Assembly: GCA_937967955.1 (NCBI GenBank)
Contig: CALBUB010000015.1
Span: 62,001-126,000 of the forward strand
DNA from: an uncultured Bacillota bacterium
GTDB lineage: Bacteria > Bacillota > Clostridia > Tissierellales > Tepidimicrobiaceae
Direction: 5' to 3'
Length of the DNA: 64,000 nt
Below, piece after piece: positions 36,033 to 46,660 of this stretch. The position numbers and the translations under genes are program-made. The notes under the pieces were generated by a model. That model made no database searches. It was not told where the DNA came from and saw nothing but the letters and a program-made list of their open reading frames with translations. Each line of letters opens with the position of its first letter. Position 1 is the first letter of the stretch.

Positions 36033-39000
36033 ATGAATGTATCTGGTAGGCCTTTAAGAGAAATTTTTAATAAAAACCATATTTCTATTGACTCTTCTGT
36101 TGATAATGTATATGTAGATAAAGTATTGTTAAATAGGCAGAAACATATGCTTAAAATATTCCTTACTTCAAAAGAACTAATATGGGAGAAGGAATTGGAA
36201 AAGCTAAAAAAACTTTTCCAGGACAAGTTTTCTTACTTAAAAGTGGAACTAAGTATTAGATATGATATTGCAGAAAAGCCTGAAAAATTTATGAAAAAGT
36301 ATTGGAATAATATACTATTCCATATTGAAAAAAATATACCTTCTAGCAAATGTTGGCTTGAAGACCTTAAATATGACTTTAAAAAAAACACCCTTATTAT
36401 ATACTCTAGTTCTCAAGGGACTACCTATGCTTTAAAAAGTAATAAAATAGACTTAATAATAAAAGAAAAAGTTAAGAAAGAATTAAATCTAAACTGGGAT
36501 ATAACAATAGACGATTCAAAAGTAAAGGATAATGGTGACGGCTTTATAGAGAAAAAAGAGACGGAAGAAAAAGAAATGTCTGTAGAGCTTTTAACTAGTA
36601 TTGGAAAAGAAAATAAAACTGCCATTAAAGACTCTCCAGTACCAAAAGAGGATTACATTTTTGGAAAGAAAATTGATGAGGAAGCAATTAAGATAAGTGA
36701 GCTCACCACTGATGCTAATTCTGTTGTTATTTCTGGAGAAGTCTTCTCGTTAGAATTTAAAGATATAAAAGGAAATAGGAAGCTGGCCACATTAAATATA
36801 ACTGATTTGAGTGACTCTATTACAGCTAAAGTTTTTTTAAATGAAAAGCAATATGATGAATTTAGTGTAAATATTCATAATGGCTCCTATGTAAAAGTGG
36901 AAGGTAACTTACAATATGACAATTTCATGAGATGTACAGTCTTAATGATAAAGTCTCTAAATCTATTAGGTAAAAAGGAAAGGATGGATACTGCAAAAGA
37001 AAAGAGAGTTGAATTACATTTACACACTCAAATGAGTGCAATGGATGGTGTAACTAGTTTTAATAAGCTTTGTGAAAGGGCTAAAAAATGGGGACATAAG
37101 GCTATTGCCATTACAGACCATGGAGTAGTTCAAGGTTTTCCTGAAGCTATGGAGGCAGCAAAAAAATATGGCATTAAAGTAATTTATGGTGTTGAAGGTT
37201 ATTTAGTTAATGATAAAAAACCTATATTGACTAACTGTGACAAAGAAAAGGAATATAATGAATTTGTAGTTTTTGATATAGAAACTACCGGCCTTTCTCC
37301 TGTTAATGATATGATAACGGAAATCGGTGCAGTAAAAATTGTAAATGGCCAAATTGTTGAAGAATTTAATCAGCTTGTTAATCCAGAAAGGGATATTCCA
37401 GAAAATATAGTAAAATTAACCGGCATAACTAATGAAATGGTAAAAGATATGCCAACAATTGACAAGGTTTTACCAAAATTTAAAGAGTTTATTAAGGATT
37501 CAATATTGGTTGCCCATAATGCATCTTTTGATGTAGGTTTTATTAGGGAACAATTTAGAAGAATAGGAGAAGTATTGGAAAATCCTGTATTAGATACATT
37601 AGAACTATCTAGGAATTTACTTCCTCAGTTAAAAAGCCACAGGCTAAATATTATTGCAAAATATTTAAATGTTAGTTTAGAAAATCACCATAGAGCAGTA
37701 GATGATGCTAAAGCTACAGCAGAAATTTTTATTAAATTTTTAGAGTTACTAAAAAGTAGAGGAATAAGCGATATTACAAAAGTGAATGATATTGTTCTAG
37801 ATAAAAATGATTTTAAAGGAGAATCTTACCATATAATTATTCTAGTAAAAAATTTAGTTGGATTAAAAAATCTATACAAATTAATATCTGAATCCCATCT
37901 AAAATATTTTTATAAAAGACCAAGAATTCCAAAGTCTTTATTAAGTGCACATAGAGAAGGGCTTATTATAGGAAGTGCTTGTGAGGCTGGCGAATTGTAT
38001 AGGGCAATATTAAGAAATAAAGATGCTAATGAGATTAATAATATAGTGGAATTTTACGATTATTTGGAAATCCAACCTATAGGTAATAATATGCATCTAG
38101 TTAGGGAAGGCTTAGTAGAAGGAGAAGAAGAGCTTAAAAATATAAATAGGAAAATCGTTGAATTGGGTGAAAAGTTTAATAAACCTGTAGTTGCAACTGG
38201 TGATGTACATTTTTTGGAGCCTGAAGATGAAATCTATAGAAGGATTTTAATGCATGGTCAAGGTTTTTCAGATGCAGAAATACAGCCACCACTATATTTT
38301 AAGACTACAGATGAGATGCTGGAAGAATTTGAATACTTAGGTAAAGAAAAGGCAGAAGAAGTGGTAGTCAAGAATACAAACCTAATAGCAGATATGGTAG
38401 AAGATATACTTCCTATACCAGAAGGAACTTATCCACCAGTAATAGAAGGAGCAGAAGAAGAACTTAGAAGAATTACTTATAACAGGGCTATTGAAATTTA
38501 TGGAGAGCCTTTACCCAAAATAGTTAAGGATAGATTAGATAAAGAGCTAAACTCAATTATAAAAAATGGGTATGCAGTAATGTATATTATTGCACAAAAA
38601 TTAGTTGCCAAGTCTTTGTCAGATGGCTATTTAGTTGGTTCTAGAGGTTCTGTTGGCTCTTCTTTTGTTGCTACTATGAGTGGTATTACAGAAGTAAATC
38701 CACTGGTTCCCCATTATGTTTGTCCAAATTGTAAATATAGTGAGTTTATAGAAGATGGTTCAGTAGGTTCAGGGGTAGATTTGCCAGATAAGGACTGTCC
38801 AAAATGTAATACAAGACTAAATAAAGATGGTCATGATATTCCGTTTGAAGTGTTTTTAGGGTTTGAGGGAGACAAGGAACCTGATATAGATTTAAATTTT
38901 GCTGGAGAATATCAACCTAAGGCTCATAAATATACAGAGGAGCTATTTGGAGAAGGTTACGTATATAGAGCTGGAACAATAGGTACTATTGCAGAAAAAA

Positions 39001-40307
39001 CTGCCTACGGCTTTGTTAAAAAGTATTTTGAGGACAAAGGTAAAAATCCTCATCCAGCAGAAATAGAAAGACTAGTTAATGGCTTAACAGGTGTTAAGCG
39101 TACATCTGGCCAACATCCAGGTGGAGTAATGATAGTTCCAAAAAACAAAGAAATTTATGATTTTACTCCTATACAATATCCGGCTGATGACAAGACTGCT
39201 GGGGTAATAACTACACATTTTGATTATCATGCAATTAGTGGAAGGATACTAAAATTAGATATATTAGGCCATGATGTGCCTACTATTATTAGAATGTTAG
39301 AGGACATTACAGGTGTAGACCCAAGAAGTATTCCCCTTGATGATAAAGAAACTATAAAAATTTTTACTAGTTCTGAGCCACTAAATATAAAAGATAAAGA
39401 TTTCCAACTAAATATAGGAACTTTAGGTATACCTGAATTTGGAACTAGATTTGTAAGACAGATGCTTTTAGATACTAAACCTACCACTTTTGCAGAGTTG
39501 GTTCGAATAAGTGGCCTTTCCCATGGAACCGATGTGTGGATAAATAATGCTCAAGATCTTGTTAGGAGTGGAAAAGCACAATTAAGTGAAGTTATATCAA
39601 CTAGGGATGACATAATGCTATTTCTAATATATGCTGGCCTTGATAAAAAGAGGGCCTTTAAAATAATGGAAAGAGTAAGGAAAGGCAAGGGCTTAACTGA
39701 AGAGGATATAGAATACATGCAACAATTCGATCTACCAGCTTGGTATATAGACTCATGTCAAAAAATTAAGTATATGTTCCCAAAAGCCCATGCTGTAGCT
39801 TATGTGATGATGTCCTTTAGAATAGCATATTTTAAAGTTCATTATCCCGAAGCTTTCTACGCAACCTATTTTACAACTAAGGCAGAAGATTTTGATGCAC
39901 ATTTGGTTACAAAGGGCAAACAAGCGGTAGATGATAAGGTAAAAGAGCTAAATAGTTTAGGAAATGACATGACTGCAAAGGAAAAAAACCTACTTACTGT
40001 ACTGGAAGTAGTTCAGGAAATGTTCGCAAGAGGATATGCTTTTGAGAAAGTAGATTTATATAAGTCGGATAGTGACAAATTTTTAATTGGAGAAAAAGGC
40101 ATTATACCACCTTTAAAATGCTTGGAAGGTGTGGGAGAAACTGCTGCCAGGAATATAGTGAGAGAACGAGAAAGGCAGAAGTTTATTTCCATAGAGGATT
40201 TGGTAAATAGGACTAAAATAAGTAAGACTGTAGTTGAAGCTTTAAGGGAACATGGCTGCTTAAATGAGTTGCCAGAAACTAATCAGATTAGCCTTTTTAA
40301 TATTTGA
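36033..40307 (+). CDS. polC: DNA polymerase III alpha subunit, PolC type
   Basis: PolC is the main replicative polymerase of low-GC Gram-positives, with built-in proofreading. The 1424-residue protein has an N-terminal domain, an OB domain (about 230-315), a PHP domain starting VELHLHTQMSAMDG at about 325, an inserted DnaQ-type exonuclease with FDIETTGLSP at about 413 and HRAVDDAKAT, the polymerase core with a zinc-binding CPNC/CPKC region near 896 and catalytic PDIDLNFAG near 949, and a C-terminal HhH. AAGGAGG lies 13 bases before the ATG, a rather long spacing. Confidence 0.99.
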   Translation: MNVSGRPLREIFNKNHISIDSSVDNVYVDKVLLNRQKHMLKIFLTSKELIWEKELEKLKKLFQDKFSYLKVELSIRYDIAEKPEKFMKKYWNNILFHIEKNIPSSKCWLEDLKYDFKKNTLIIYSSSQGTTYALKSNKIDLIIKEKVKKELNLNWDITIDDSKVKDNGDGFIEKKETEEKEMSVELLTSIGKENKTAIKDSPVPKEDYIFGKKIDEEAIKISELTTDANSVVISGEVFSLEFKDIKGNRKLATLNITDLSDSITAKVFLNEKQYDEFSVNIHNGSYVKVEGNLQYDNFMRCTVLMIKSLNLLGKKERMDTAKEKRVELHLHTQMSAMDGVTSFNKLCERAKKWGHKAIAITDHGVVQGFPEAMEAAKKYGIKVIYGVEGYLVNDKKPILTNCDKEKEYNEFVVFDIETTGLSPVNDMITEIGAVKIVNGQIVEEFNQLVNPERDIPENIVKLTGITNEMVKDMPTIDKVLPKFKEFIKDSILVAHNASFDVGFIREQFRRIGEVLENPVLDTLELSRNLLPQLKSHRLNIIAKYLNVSLENHHRAVDDAKATAEIFIKFLELLKSRGISDITKVNDIVLDKNDFKGESYHIIILVKNLVGLKNLYKLISESHLKYFYKRPRIPKSLLSAHREGLIIGSACEAGELYRAILRNKDANEINNIVEFYDYLEIQPIGNNMHLVREGLVEGEEELKNINRKIVELGEKFNKPVVATGDVHFLEPEDEIYRRILMHGQGFSDAEIQPPLYFKTTDEMLEEFEYLGKEKAEEVVVKNTNLIADMVEDILPIPEGTYPPVIEGAEEELRRITYNRAIEIYGEPLPKIVKDRLDKELNSIIKNGYAVMYIIAQKLVAKSLSDGYLVGSRGSVGSSFVATMSGITEVNPLVPHYVCPNCKYSEFIEDGSVGSGVDLPDKDCPKCNTRLNKDGHDIPFEVFLGFEGDKEPDIDLNFAGEYQPKAHKYTEELFGEGYVYRAGTIGTIAEKTAYGFVKKYFEDKGKNPHPAEIERLVNGLTGVKRTSGQHPGGVMIVPKNKEIYDFTPIQYPADDKTAGVITTHFDYHAISGRILKLDILGHDVPTIIRMLEDITGVDPRSIPLDDKETIKIFTSSEPLNIKDKDFQLNIGTLGIPEFGTRFVRQMLLDTKPTTFAELVRISGLSHGTDVWINNAQDLVRSGKAQLSEVISTRDDIMLFLIYAGLDKKRAFKIMERVRKGKGLTEEDIEYMQQFDLPAWYIDSCQKIKYMFPKAHAVAYVMMSFRIAYFKVHYPEAFYATYFTTKAEDFDAHLVTKGKQAVDDKVKELNSLGNDMTAKEKNLLTVLEVVQEMFARGYAFEKVDLYKSDSDKFLIGEKGIIPPLKCLEGVGETAARNIVRERERQKFISIEDLVNRTKISKTVVEALREHGCLNELPETNQISLFNI

Positions 40308-40331
40308 TTTTTTTAGCCTATATGGTATAAT
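40304..40331 (+). promoter_or_regulatory. Promoter for the rimP-nusA-infB operon
   Basis: TTGATT (40304-40309) overlaps the polC stop and is followed after 16 bases by a perfect TATAAT (40326-40331). This begins a leader of about 135 bases ahead of rimP. Confidence 0.7.
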
Positions 40332-40367
40332 ATGTACAGAAGGAAGGCGAAATATTAGAAAGCAAGC

Positions 40368-40390
40368 AAGAGTGGGCTTATCCCACTCTT
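40368..40390 (+). promoter_or_regulatory. Leader hairpin upstream of rimP (attenuator candidate)
   Basis: AAGAGTGGG (40368-40376) pairs perfectly with CCCACTCTT (40382-40390) around CTTAT, followed by ATTTATTT. The T content after the stem is moderate, so it may be a weak terminator that responds to NusA, whose gene lies downstream. Similar GC-rich stems precede rimP in other Clostridia as far as I recall. Confidence 0.55.
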
Positions 40391-40472
40391 ATTTATTTAA
40401 TGGGACTAAGTATAAAAGTATATTTAGATTTGGTATTACAAAAACTAGGTATAATCTATAGGAGGTGATATT

Positions 40473-40937
40473 GTGAGTACTAAAAAAATATTAAAAACTA
40501 TAAAAGGACAGTGTGAGCCAATTATAGAAGATTTAGGTTACGAATTAGTTGACTTAGAATTTATAAAGGAAAATGGTAATAGGATTTTAAGGTTTTACAT
40601 ATGGAAACCAGAAGGTATAACTATAGATGATTGCCAATACATTAGTGAGATTGTAGGTGAAAAACTAGATGAAATAGATGTAATACAGGAAAGTTACTAT
40701 TTAGAGGTTTCTTCACCTGGTTTGGATAGGCCTTTAAAGACAGATAAAGATTTAAAAAGAAATTTAGGAAAAGATATAGAAGTAAGCTTATACAAAAATT
40801 TAGATGGAAAGAAAAAAATAGTAGGAGAGTTGGTTGATTTTAATGATGACAAGATTGTAGTAAAAGAAGAAAATTCCAAATTAATAGAAATAGAAAGACA
40901 ACTAATTTCTAAGATTGTGTTAGCTGTAAAATTTTAA
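40473..40937 (+). CDS. rimP: Ribosome maturation factor RimP
   Basis: RimP assists 30S maturation around S12. The 154-residue protein starts at GTG behind AGGAGGTG and has the two-domain pattern with YELVDLEFIKENGNRILRFY, then YYLEVSSPGLDRPLKTDKD, then a C-terminal SH3-like barrel. First gene of the nusA operon as in most bacteria. Confidence 0.96.
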   Translation: MSTKKILKTIKGQCEPIIEDLGYELVDLEFIKENGNRILRFYIWKPEGITIDDCQYISEIVGEKLDEIDVIQESYYLEVSSPGLDRPLKTDKDLKRNLGKDIEVSLYKNLDGKKKIVGELVDFNDDKIVVKEENSKLIEIERQLISKIVLAVKF

Positions 40938-40951
40938 GGGAGGTTATTTTA

Positions 40952-42019
40952 ATGAATTCAGAGTTTATAGAGGCCCTTGAAGAAATAGAAAAAACTAAGG
41001 GGATTGCTAAGGATACAATTTTAGACGCATTAGAAGCCGCATTAATTTCTAGCTACAAGAAGAATTTCGGTACAGCACAGAATGTGGAGGTAGATATAAA
41101 TAGAGATAGTGGTGAAATAAAAGTATTTGCAAAAAAAACTGTGGTTGAGGAGGTAGCCAATTCTTCACTAGAGATAAGCTTAGAAGAAGCAAAAAAACTC
41201 GATGACAAATATGAATTAGGGGATATTGTGTTATTGGAAGTAACTCCAAAGAATTTTGGTAGAATTGCTGCACAAACTGCTAAGCAAGTAGTTATCCAAA
41301 GAATTAAGGATGCTGAAAGAGAAGTTATTTACAATGAGTTTGTAAATAGAGAAAACGAGATAATAACAGGCATGGTCCAAAGAACTAGTAAAAGCAATGT
41401 TTTTATTGATTTAGGAAAAACCGAAGGTATATTACCTCCCGCAGAACAGATAGAAGGAGAGATATATAAGCAAGGAGATAGACTGAAATTATACGTACTT
41501 GAAGTAAAGAAGACTACAAAGGGCCCTCAGATAATTCTTTCTAGATCTCATCCAGGATTGATAAAAAGGTTATTTGAATTAGAAGTGCCTGAAATACAAG
41601 AAGGTATAGTAGAAATATATGCAATAGCACGAGAAGCAGGCTCAAGGACTAAAATTGCTGTTTATTCAAAAGATCCTAATGTGGAACCTGTAGGTGCATG
41701 TGTAGGTTTAAAGGGAAGTAGAGTAAAGGCAATAGTTGATGAATTAAATGGAGAAAAAATCGATATAGTTGTATGGAGTAAAGATATTAAAGAATTTATA
41801 GCAAATAGTTTAAGCCCTTCAAGCGTTATAGATGTAGAAATTGATGAGAAGAATAAGTCAGCACTAGTAGTTGTACCAGATCACCAGCTTTCTCTAGCAA
41901 TAGGAAAGGAAGGTCAAAATGCTCGACTAGCTGCTAAATTGACTAGCTGGAAAATAGATATTAAAAGTGAAAGTCAGTACCAAGAAATGTTAAAGGATCA
42001 AGATTTAGAAGCTGAATAA
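40952..42019 (+). CDS. nusA: Transcription termination/antitermination factor NusA
   Basis: NusA binds RNA polymerase and nascent RNA and modulates pausing and termination. The 355-residue protein has an N-terminal polymerase-binding domain (about 1-130), S1 domain (about 132-200), and KH1/KH2 domains (about 200-345, with DPNVEPVGACVGLKGSRVKAI and AIGKEGQNARLAAKLT). It lacks the C-terminal acidic repeats of enterobacteria, as normal in Firmicutes. Confidence 0.98.
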   Translation: MNSEFIEALEEIEKTKGIAKDTILDALEAALISSYKKNFGTAQNVEVDINRDSGEIKVFAKKTVVEEVANSSLEISLEEAKKLDDKYELGDIVLLEVTPKNFGRIAAQTAKQVVIQRIKDAEREVIYNEFVNRENEIITGMVQRTSKSNVFIDLGKTEGILPPAEQIEGEIYKQGDRLKLYVLEVKKTTKGPQIILSRSHPGLIKRLFELEVPEIQEGIVEIYAIAREAGSRTKIAVYSKDPNVEPVGACVGLKGSRVKAIVDELNGEKIDIVVWSKDIKEFIANSLSPSSVIDVEIDEKNKSALVVVPDHQLSLAIGKEGQNARLAAKLTSWKIDIKSESQYQEMLKDQDLEAE

Positions 42020-42034
42020 TGGGGGTGATAATTA

Positions 42035-42313
42035 GTGAAAAAAAGAAAAATTCCTTTAAGAAAGTGTGTGGCATGTGGCGAAAACAAGCCAAAAAAGGAA
42101 TTGATTAGAGTAGTAAGAAATCCAGAAGGTATAGTAGAAGTAGACTTAACTGGCAAAAAGAATGGAAGAGGAGCGTATATTTGTTCAAGTTTAGAATGCT
42201 TAAACAAGGTGCAAAAAAATAGAAATCTTCCTAAAGCATTAAAAACGGATATTCCAGCTGAAATATTTGAGGAATTAGTGACTGTAATAGAGGCTAATAA
42301 GGCTTCTGAATGA
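42035..42313 (+). CDS. rnpM: RNase P modulator RnpM (YlxR)
   Basis: YlxR/RnpM is a small RNA-binding protein reported to modulate RNase P in Firmicutes. The 92-residue product has RKCVACGENKPKKELIRVVR near the N-terminus and a GRGAYIC motif near residue 48, the family's two hallmarks. In most relatives an L7Ae-type gene (ylxQ) follows; here infB follows directly after about 30 bases. Confidence 0.95.
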   Translation: MKKRKIPLRKCVACGENKPKKELIRVVRNPEGIVEVDLTGKKNGRGAYICSSLECLNKVQKNRNLPKALKTDIPAEIFEELVTVIEANKASE

Positions 42314-42344
42314 TTATGGCTAAAAACATTAGGGGGTGCATATA

Positions 42345-44399
42345 TTGGCAAAGATTAGGATATATGAATTAGCAAAAGAACTAAGAATGTCCAGTAAAGA
42401 GCTTATTGCTAAGATGAAAGATTTAGATTTGAATGTTAGTAGTCACATGAGCTCACTAGAGGAAGAAGAAGCGGAGATGATTAGAGAATTAATAGAGGAA
42501 GAGAAAAGAATAAAAAAATCTAGCCAGCGTTCGAATAATAAATCTAAAAAGAATGGAAGCAAGAAGAAGGATAAAAAAAGCAAGAAACATAATAGCAATA
42601 TGGATATGAACCATAAGAAACAGCCTGACGATAATGTAGAAGTAGATGTAAAAACTATTGAAATAGGAGACACTATTATAGTTAAAGAGTTTGCTGAAAA
42701 TATAGGTGTAAGTCCTACAGAATTGATTACTAAGCTGATTGGCTTAGGTGTTATGGCTGGAATAAATGATTCAATTGATTTTGATGTAGCTTCATTAATT
42801 GGAGAAGAGTTCGGTTATGAAGTTATAAAGAAAGCTACTGATGCTTCAGAGGATGAGTTGAAATTAGATTTTGAAGATAAGCCTGAGGATTTAAAGCCAA
42901 GAGCACCTGTAGTTACTGTAATGGGGCATGTGGATCACGGAAAGACTTCCTTGCTGGATGCAATTAGGAAAACTGCAGTTACTAAGAAAGAAGCAGGAGG
43001 TATAACCCAACATATAGGGGCATCTATAGTAAAAGTTAATGGAAATATAATCACATTTTTAGATACACCTGGCCATGAGGCATTTACATCAATGAGAGCA
43101 AGAGGAGCTCAAGTGACAGATATAGCAGTATTAGTCGTAGCAGCTGATGATGGAGTTATGCCACAGACAATAGAGGCTATTAATCACGCCAAAGCAGCTA
43201 ATGTTCCAATAATAGTAGCAATAAACAAAATGGACAAACCAACAGCAAATCCTGATAGGGTTAAGCAAGAATTAACTGAACATGGTTTAGTTCCGGAAGA
43301 ATGGGGCGGAGATACTATAACTGTACCAGTTTCTGCTTTAAAGAAAGAAGGTTTAGATGAACTGTTAGAAATGATTTTACTTGTAGCAGAAATGCAAGAA
43401 CTTAAGGCTAATCCAGATAGGCCGGCAATAGGAACTGTTATTGAAGCACAATTAGATAAAAATAGGGGCCCTGTTGCAACTGTAATCATACAAAAAGGAA
43501 CTTTAAATGTAGGGGATGCAGTAATTTGTGGGGTTACTAGCGGAAAGATAAGGGCCATGTTTGATGATAAAGGAAAAAGGATAAAAAGTGCCGGACCATC
43601 TATTCCAGTGGCAATTTTAGGCTTATCTGAGGTACCTGAAGCAGGAGATAAATTATATGTGGTTCAAGATGAAAAAACAGCTAGAGCCTATGCTGAGAAA
43701 AAGAAAGAAGAAATTAGAGAAAAACAATTAAAAGCTACACAGAAGGTTTCTTTAGATGGTTTATTCGAAAAAATACAAGCTGGAGAGATGAAAGAATTAA
43801 ATGTAATCGTAAAATCAGATACTAGAGGAACAATTGATGCAATTAAGAAATCCCTAGAAAAGATTGGAACTGAAACTGAAGAAGTTAAGGTAAGCGTGAT
43901 CCATGATGGTGTTGGGGGTATTACTGAAAGTGATGTTATGTTAGCTTCTGCCTCTAATGCGCTGATAATAGGCTTTAATGTAAGGCCAACTTTAAGTGCA
44001 ATGGAACTAGCAAAAGTTGAAAAAGTAGATATAAGAACTTACAGAATTATATATGATGCTATTGATGATATTAAAGCAGCTATAAAGGGTATGTTAGAGC
44101 CAGAATATGTAGAAGAAGTAATTGGTAGAGCAGAAGTTAGAGCTACTTTCAAAGTTCCTAATGTAGGTACTGTGGCAGGAATTTACGTACAGCAAGGAAA
44201 AATACTTAGAAATGCCAGTGTACGCTTGTTAAGGAATGATACTGTAGTATATGAAGGTGAAATTGCATCATTAAAAAGGTTTAAAGATGATGTACGTGAG
44301 GTATTAGCAGGATATGAAGGTGGATTAGGCTTACAGAATTTCAATGATATCAAAGAAGGGGATGTTATAGAAGCATATATTATGAAAGAAGTAAAGTAG
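42345..44399 (+). CDS. infB: Translation initiation factor IF-2
   Basis: IF-2 is the GTPase that brings initiator tRNA to the ribosome. I start at TTG 42345, which lies about eight bases after AGGGGGTG and gives [20 protein letters not shown], the family beginning; the in-frame GTG at 42336 lies in the binding site. The 684-residue protein has a short Lys-rich linker (about 55-90), a second IF2-N domain, the G domain with GHVDHGKTS near 195, and domains II-IV. Length is on the compact side, typical of Clostridia. Confidence 0.98.
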   Translation: MAKIRIYELAKELRMSSKELIAKMKDLDLNVSSHMSSLEEEEAEMIRELIEEEKRIKKSSQRSNNKSKKNGSKKKDKKSKKHNSNMDMNHKKQPDDNVEVDVKTIEIGDTIIVKEFAENIGVSPTELITKLIGLGVMAGINDSIDFDVASLIGEEFGYEVIKKATDASEDELKLDFEDKPEDLKPRAPVVTVMGHVDHGKTSLLDAIRKTAVTKKEAGGITQHIGASIVKVNGNIITFLDTPGHEAFTSMRARGAQVTDIAVLVVAADDGVMPQTIEAINHAKAANVPIIVAINKMDKPTANPDRVKQELTEHGLVPEEWGGDTITVPVSALKKEGLDELLEMILLVAEMQELKANPDRPAIGTVIEAQLDKNRGPVATVIIQKGTLNVGDAVICGVTSGKIRAMFDDKGKRIKSAGPSIPVAILGLSEVPEAGDKLYVVQDEKTARAYAEKKKEEIREKQLKATQKVSLDGLFEKIQAGEMKELNVIVKSDTRGTIDAIKKSLEKIGTETEEVKVSVIHDGVGGITESDVMLASASNALIIGFNVRPTLSAMELAKVEKVDIRTYRIIYDAIDDIKAAIKGMLEPEYVEEVIGRAEVRATFKVPNVGTVAGIYVQQGKILRNASVRLLRNDTVVYEGEIASLKRFKDDVREVLAGYEGGLGLQNFNDIKEGDVIEAYIMKEVK

Positions 44400-44410
44400 A
44401 GGTGTGACCT

Positions 44411-44788
44411 ATGAATAAAAGAAGGATAAATAGGATATCTGAGGAAATAAAGAAAGTGGTTTCAGAATTGTTGACAAGAGACATAAAAGATCCAAGAATA
44501 AGTTCTATGACTAGTGTTGTTAAGGTAGAAGTTACTAATGATTTAAGTTATGCTTTTATATACGTTAGTGTATTAGGAAAGGAAGAAGAAAAAGAAAATA
44601 CAATTAAAGGTTTGCAAAGTGCCAAGGGATATATAAGAAGAGAAATTGGCCGTAGAATAGATTTAAGATTAGTTCCAGAACTAATCTTTCGCTTAGATGA
44701 ATCTATAGAACATGGTTTGCACATATCTCAATTGATTGACAAAGTTATAAGAGAAGATAGAGAAAAAAGAGGAGATGACAATGAATAG
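44411..44788 (+). CDS. rbfA: Ribosome-binding factor A
   Basis: RbfA helps 16S rRNA 5'-end processing and 30S maturation. The 125-residue KH-type protein has the N-terminal INRISEEIKKVVSELLTRDI segment, DPRI followed by the SVVKVEVTNDLSYAFIYVSV strand region, and RLVPELIFRLDESIEHG. Its last codons overlap nrnA. Confidence 0.96.
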   Translation: MNKRRINRISEEIKKVVSELLTRDIKDPRISSMTSVVKVEVTNDLSYAFIYVSVLGKEEEKENTIKGLQSAKGYIRREIGRRIDLRLVPELIFRLDESIEHGLHISQLIDKVIREDREKRGDDNE

Positions 44789-45755
44789 CCATTTGGATTC
44801 ATTAATGGATCAGGCTGTTGAATTAATAAAGAAAGCTGAAAATGTATATATCTGCTCCCATGTGCAGCCTGATGGAGATAATATAGGTTCAACTTTAGCA
44901 CTATATATGGCAATAGAAAAAATAAAGGAAAATGTTAATGTTATAAAAGTAGATGAAATTCCATCAGATTTCTTTTTCCTCCCTAATATACAAGTATATA
45001 AGGAATATACTACAGCTGAGTCTGTAGATCTATTTATATCCTTAGATAGTAGCGATATTGAAAGATTAGGAGCAGGAAAAGAATTATTAAAAAAGGCAAA
45101 TAAAGTTATCAATATAGATCATCATGCGACAAATGACAACTTTGGGGATGTAAATATAGTATTGCCAACAGCAAGTGCTACAGGTGAAATTGTTTATAAA
45201 TTTATTAAGCATATGGGTGTAGAAATTGATAAAGATATAGCTACTTGCTTATATACCGCCATTAGTATGGACACTGGTAGATTTATGTATAGTAATACTA
45301 GCTATGAAACCCATTTAATTGCATCAGAACTTTTGAAAGTAGGGATAGATTTAAACAGTATAAATATTCATCTTTATCAAAATAGAAGCATAGAAAGAAC
45401 AAAGTTATTTTTAGAAGCCTTATACAACATGGAATTTCATTTAGATGGTAAAATTGGGCTAGTTGTTGTAACTCAAGAGATGTTAGCTAAAAATAATGCT
45501 AAATTGGAAGATACAGAGGGGATAGTATCTTTCATACGGGATACTGGTCCTGTTGAAGTGGCATGTTTATTAAAAGAGATAGCAGAAAAGGAAGTAAAGG
45601 TTAGTTTAAGAAGTAAACAGCATGTAGATGTGTCTAAAATAGCTCTCCATTTTGGAGGAGGAGGTCATATAAGGGCTGCTGGTTGTACAATTTATGATAC
45701 TATCGATAATGCAAAAAAGCTTGTATTAGACCAGATATATAAAAGTTTTAGGTGA
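44781..45755 (+). CDS. nrnA: DHH/DHHA1 phosphoesterase NrnA
   Basis: NrnA degrades nanoRNAs and dephosphorylates pAp; related enzymes cleave cyclic dinucleotides. The 324-residue protein has DHH motifs with SHVQPDGDNIGS (about 25-36), SLDSSD, NIDHHATN and the DHHA1 end FGGGGHIRAAG. I start at ATG 44781, six bases after GAGGAG; an ATG six bases upstream abuts that site. It follows rbfA and precedes truB, the standard order. Confidence 0.94.
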   Translation: MNSHLDSLMDQAVELIKKAENVYICSHVQPDGDNIGSTLALYMAIEKIKENVNVIKVDEIPSDFFFLPNIQVYKEYTTAESVDLFISLDSSDIERLGAGKELLKKANKVINIDHHATNDNFGDVNIVLPTASATGEIVYKFIKHMGVEIDKDIATCLYTAISMDTGRFMYSNTSYETHLIASELLKVGIDLNSINIHLYQNRSIERTKLFLEALYNMEFHLDGKIGLVVVTQEMLAKNNAKLEDTEGIVSFIRDTGPVEVACLLKEIAEKEVKVSLRSKQHVDVSKIALHFGGGGHIRAAGCTIYDTIDNAKKLVLDQIYKSFR

Positions 45756-45759
45756 TTTT

Positions 45760-46650
45760 ATGAATGGTGTAATAAATGTGTTTAAACCTAAAGGCATTAC
45801 CTCTCATGATGTAATTAAAGTGTTAAGAAAAAAGCTAGGAATAAAAAAAGTAGGCCATACGGGAACATTAGATCCTGGTGCAGCAGGAGTGCTGCCTGTA
45901 TGTATAGGAAAAGGCACACGTATTAGCGAATATCTGCTAGATGCGAACAAGGAATATATTGCAGAATTGACCTTGGGAATAGCAACTGACACTCAGGATA
46001 TAGAGGGGAAGGTAATCAATTATTCAAATAAGCAAGTGACTGATGAGGAAATATATAAAGCCTTTGCTAATTTTAAAGGGCAAATTCAACAAATTCCCCC
46101 CATGTATTCAGCAGTAAAGGTCAAAGGAAAAAAGTTATATGAACTGGCTAGAAAGGGACAAAATGTTGAAAGGAAGTCTAGGGAAGTATATATATATGAT
46201 TTAAATATTAAAAAGATATATGATAACAAGGTCGTATTCTATGTTAAATGCTCAAAAGGCACCTATATTAGAACTTTATGTGATGATATAGGAAAGTTTT
46301 TAGGTACTTTTGGATATATGTCTTATCTAATAAGGGTTGGAGTAGGAGAATTTAAAATATCTGATAGTATAAGTCTAGATTATATCAAAAAATTAGATAT
46401 AGAAGAGCTAAAAAAATTTATACTTCCTTTAGACAAAGCCCTTTTTCACTTAAAGTCTTTTACAGTTGATGAAAGATACTATAAAAAATTAATTAATGGA
46501 AATATTATAACTTATTCTTATTCAAAGGCTTTGGAAGACTTAATAGATGAGCCTTTAAAGATTTATTGTAAAAGTTTATTTATAGGAGTAGGTAAATTAA
46601 TCAAAAGTAATAACACCATTAATTTAAAAATGGACAAAGTACTCATATAA
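45760..46650 (+). CDS. truB: tRNA pseudouridine-55 synthase TruB
   Basis: TruB makes pseudouridine 55 in the T loop of tRNAs. The 296-residue protein has GVINVFKPKGITSHDV at the start, the catalytic aspartate in GHTGTLDPGAAGVLPV (about 31-46), and KGTYIRTLCDDIG near 165. The C-terminal PUA-like part is present. Followed one base later by the ribF region. Confidence 0.97.
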   Translation: MNGVINVFKPKGITSHDVIKVLRKKLGIKKVGHTGTLDPGAAGVLPVCIGKGTRISEYLLDANKEYIAELTLGIATDTQDIEGKVINYSNKQVTDEEIYKAFANFKGQIQQIPPMYSAVKVKGKKLYELARKGQNVERKSREVYIYDLNIKKIYDNKVVFYVKCSKGTYIRTLCDDIGKFLGTFGYMSYLIRVGVGEFKISDSISLDYIKKLDIEELKKFILPLDKALFHLKSFTVDERYYKKLINGNIITYSYSKALEDLIDEPLKIYCKSLFIGVGKLIKSNNTINLKMDKVLI

Positions 46651-46660
46651 GGTGGTAATA

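Noticed and set aside
40264..40461. 65-codon frame across the polC end and rimP leader
   Set aside because: No ribosome-binding site; it overlaps polC, the promoter and the leader hairpin.
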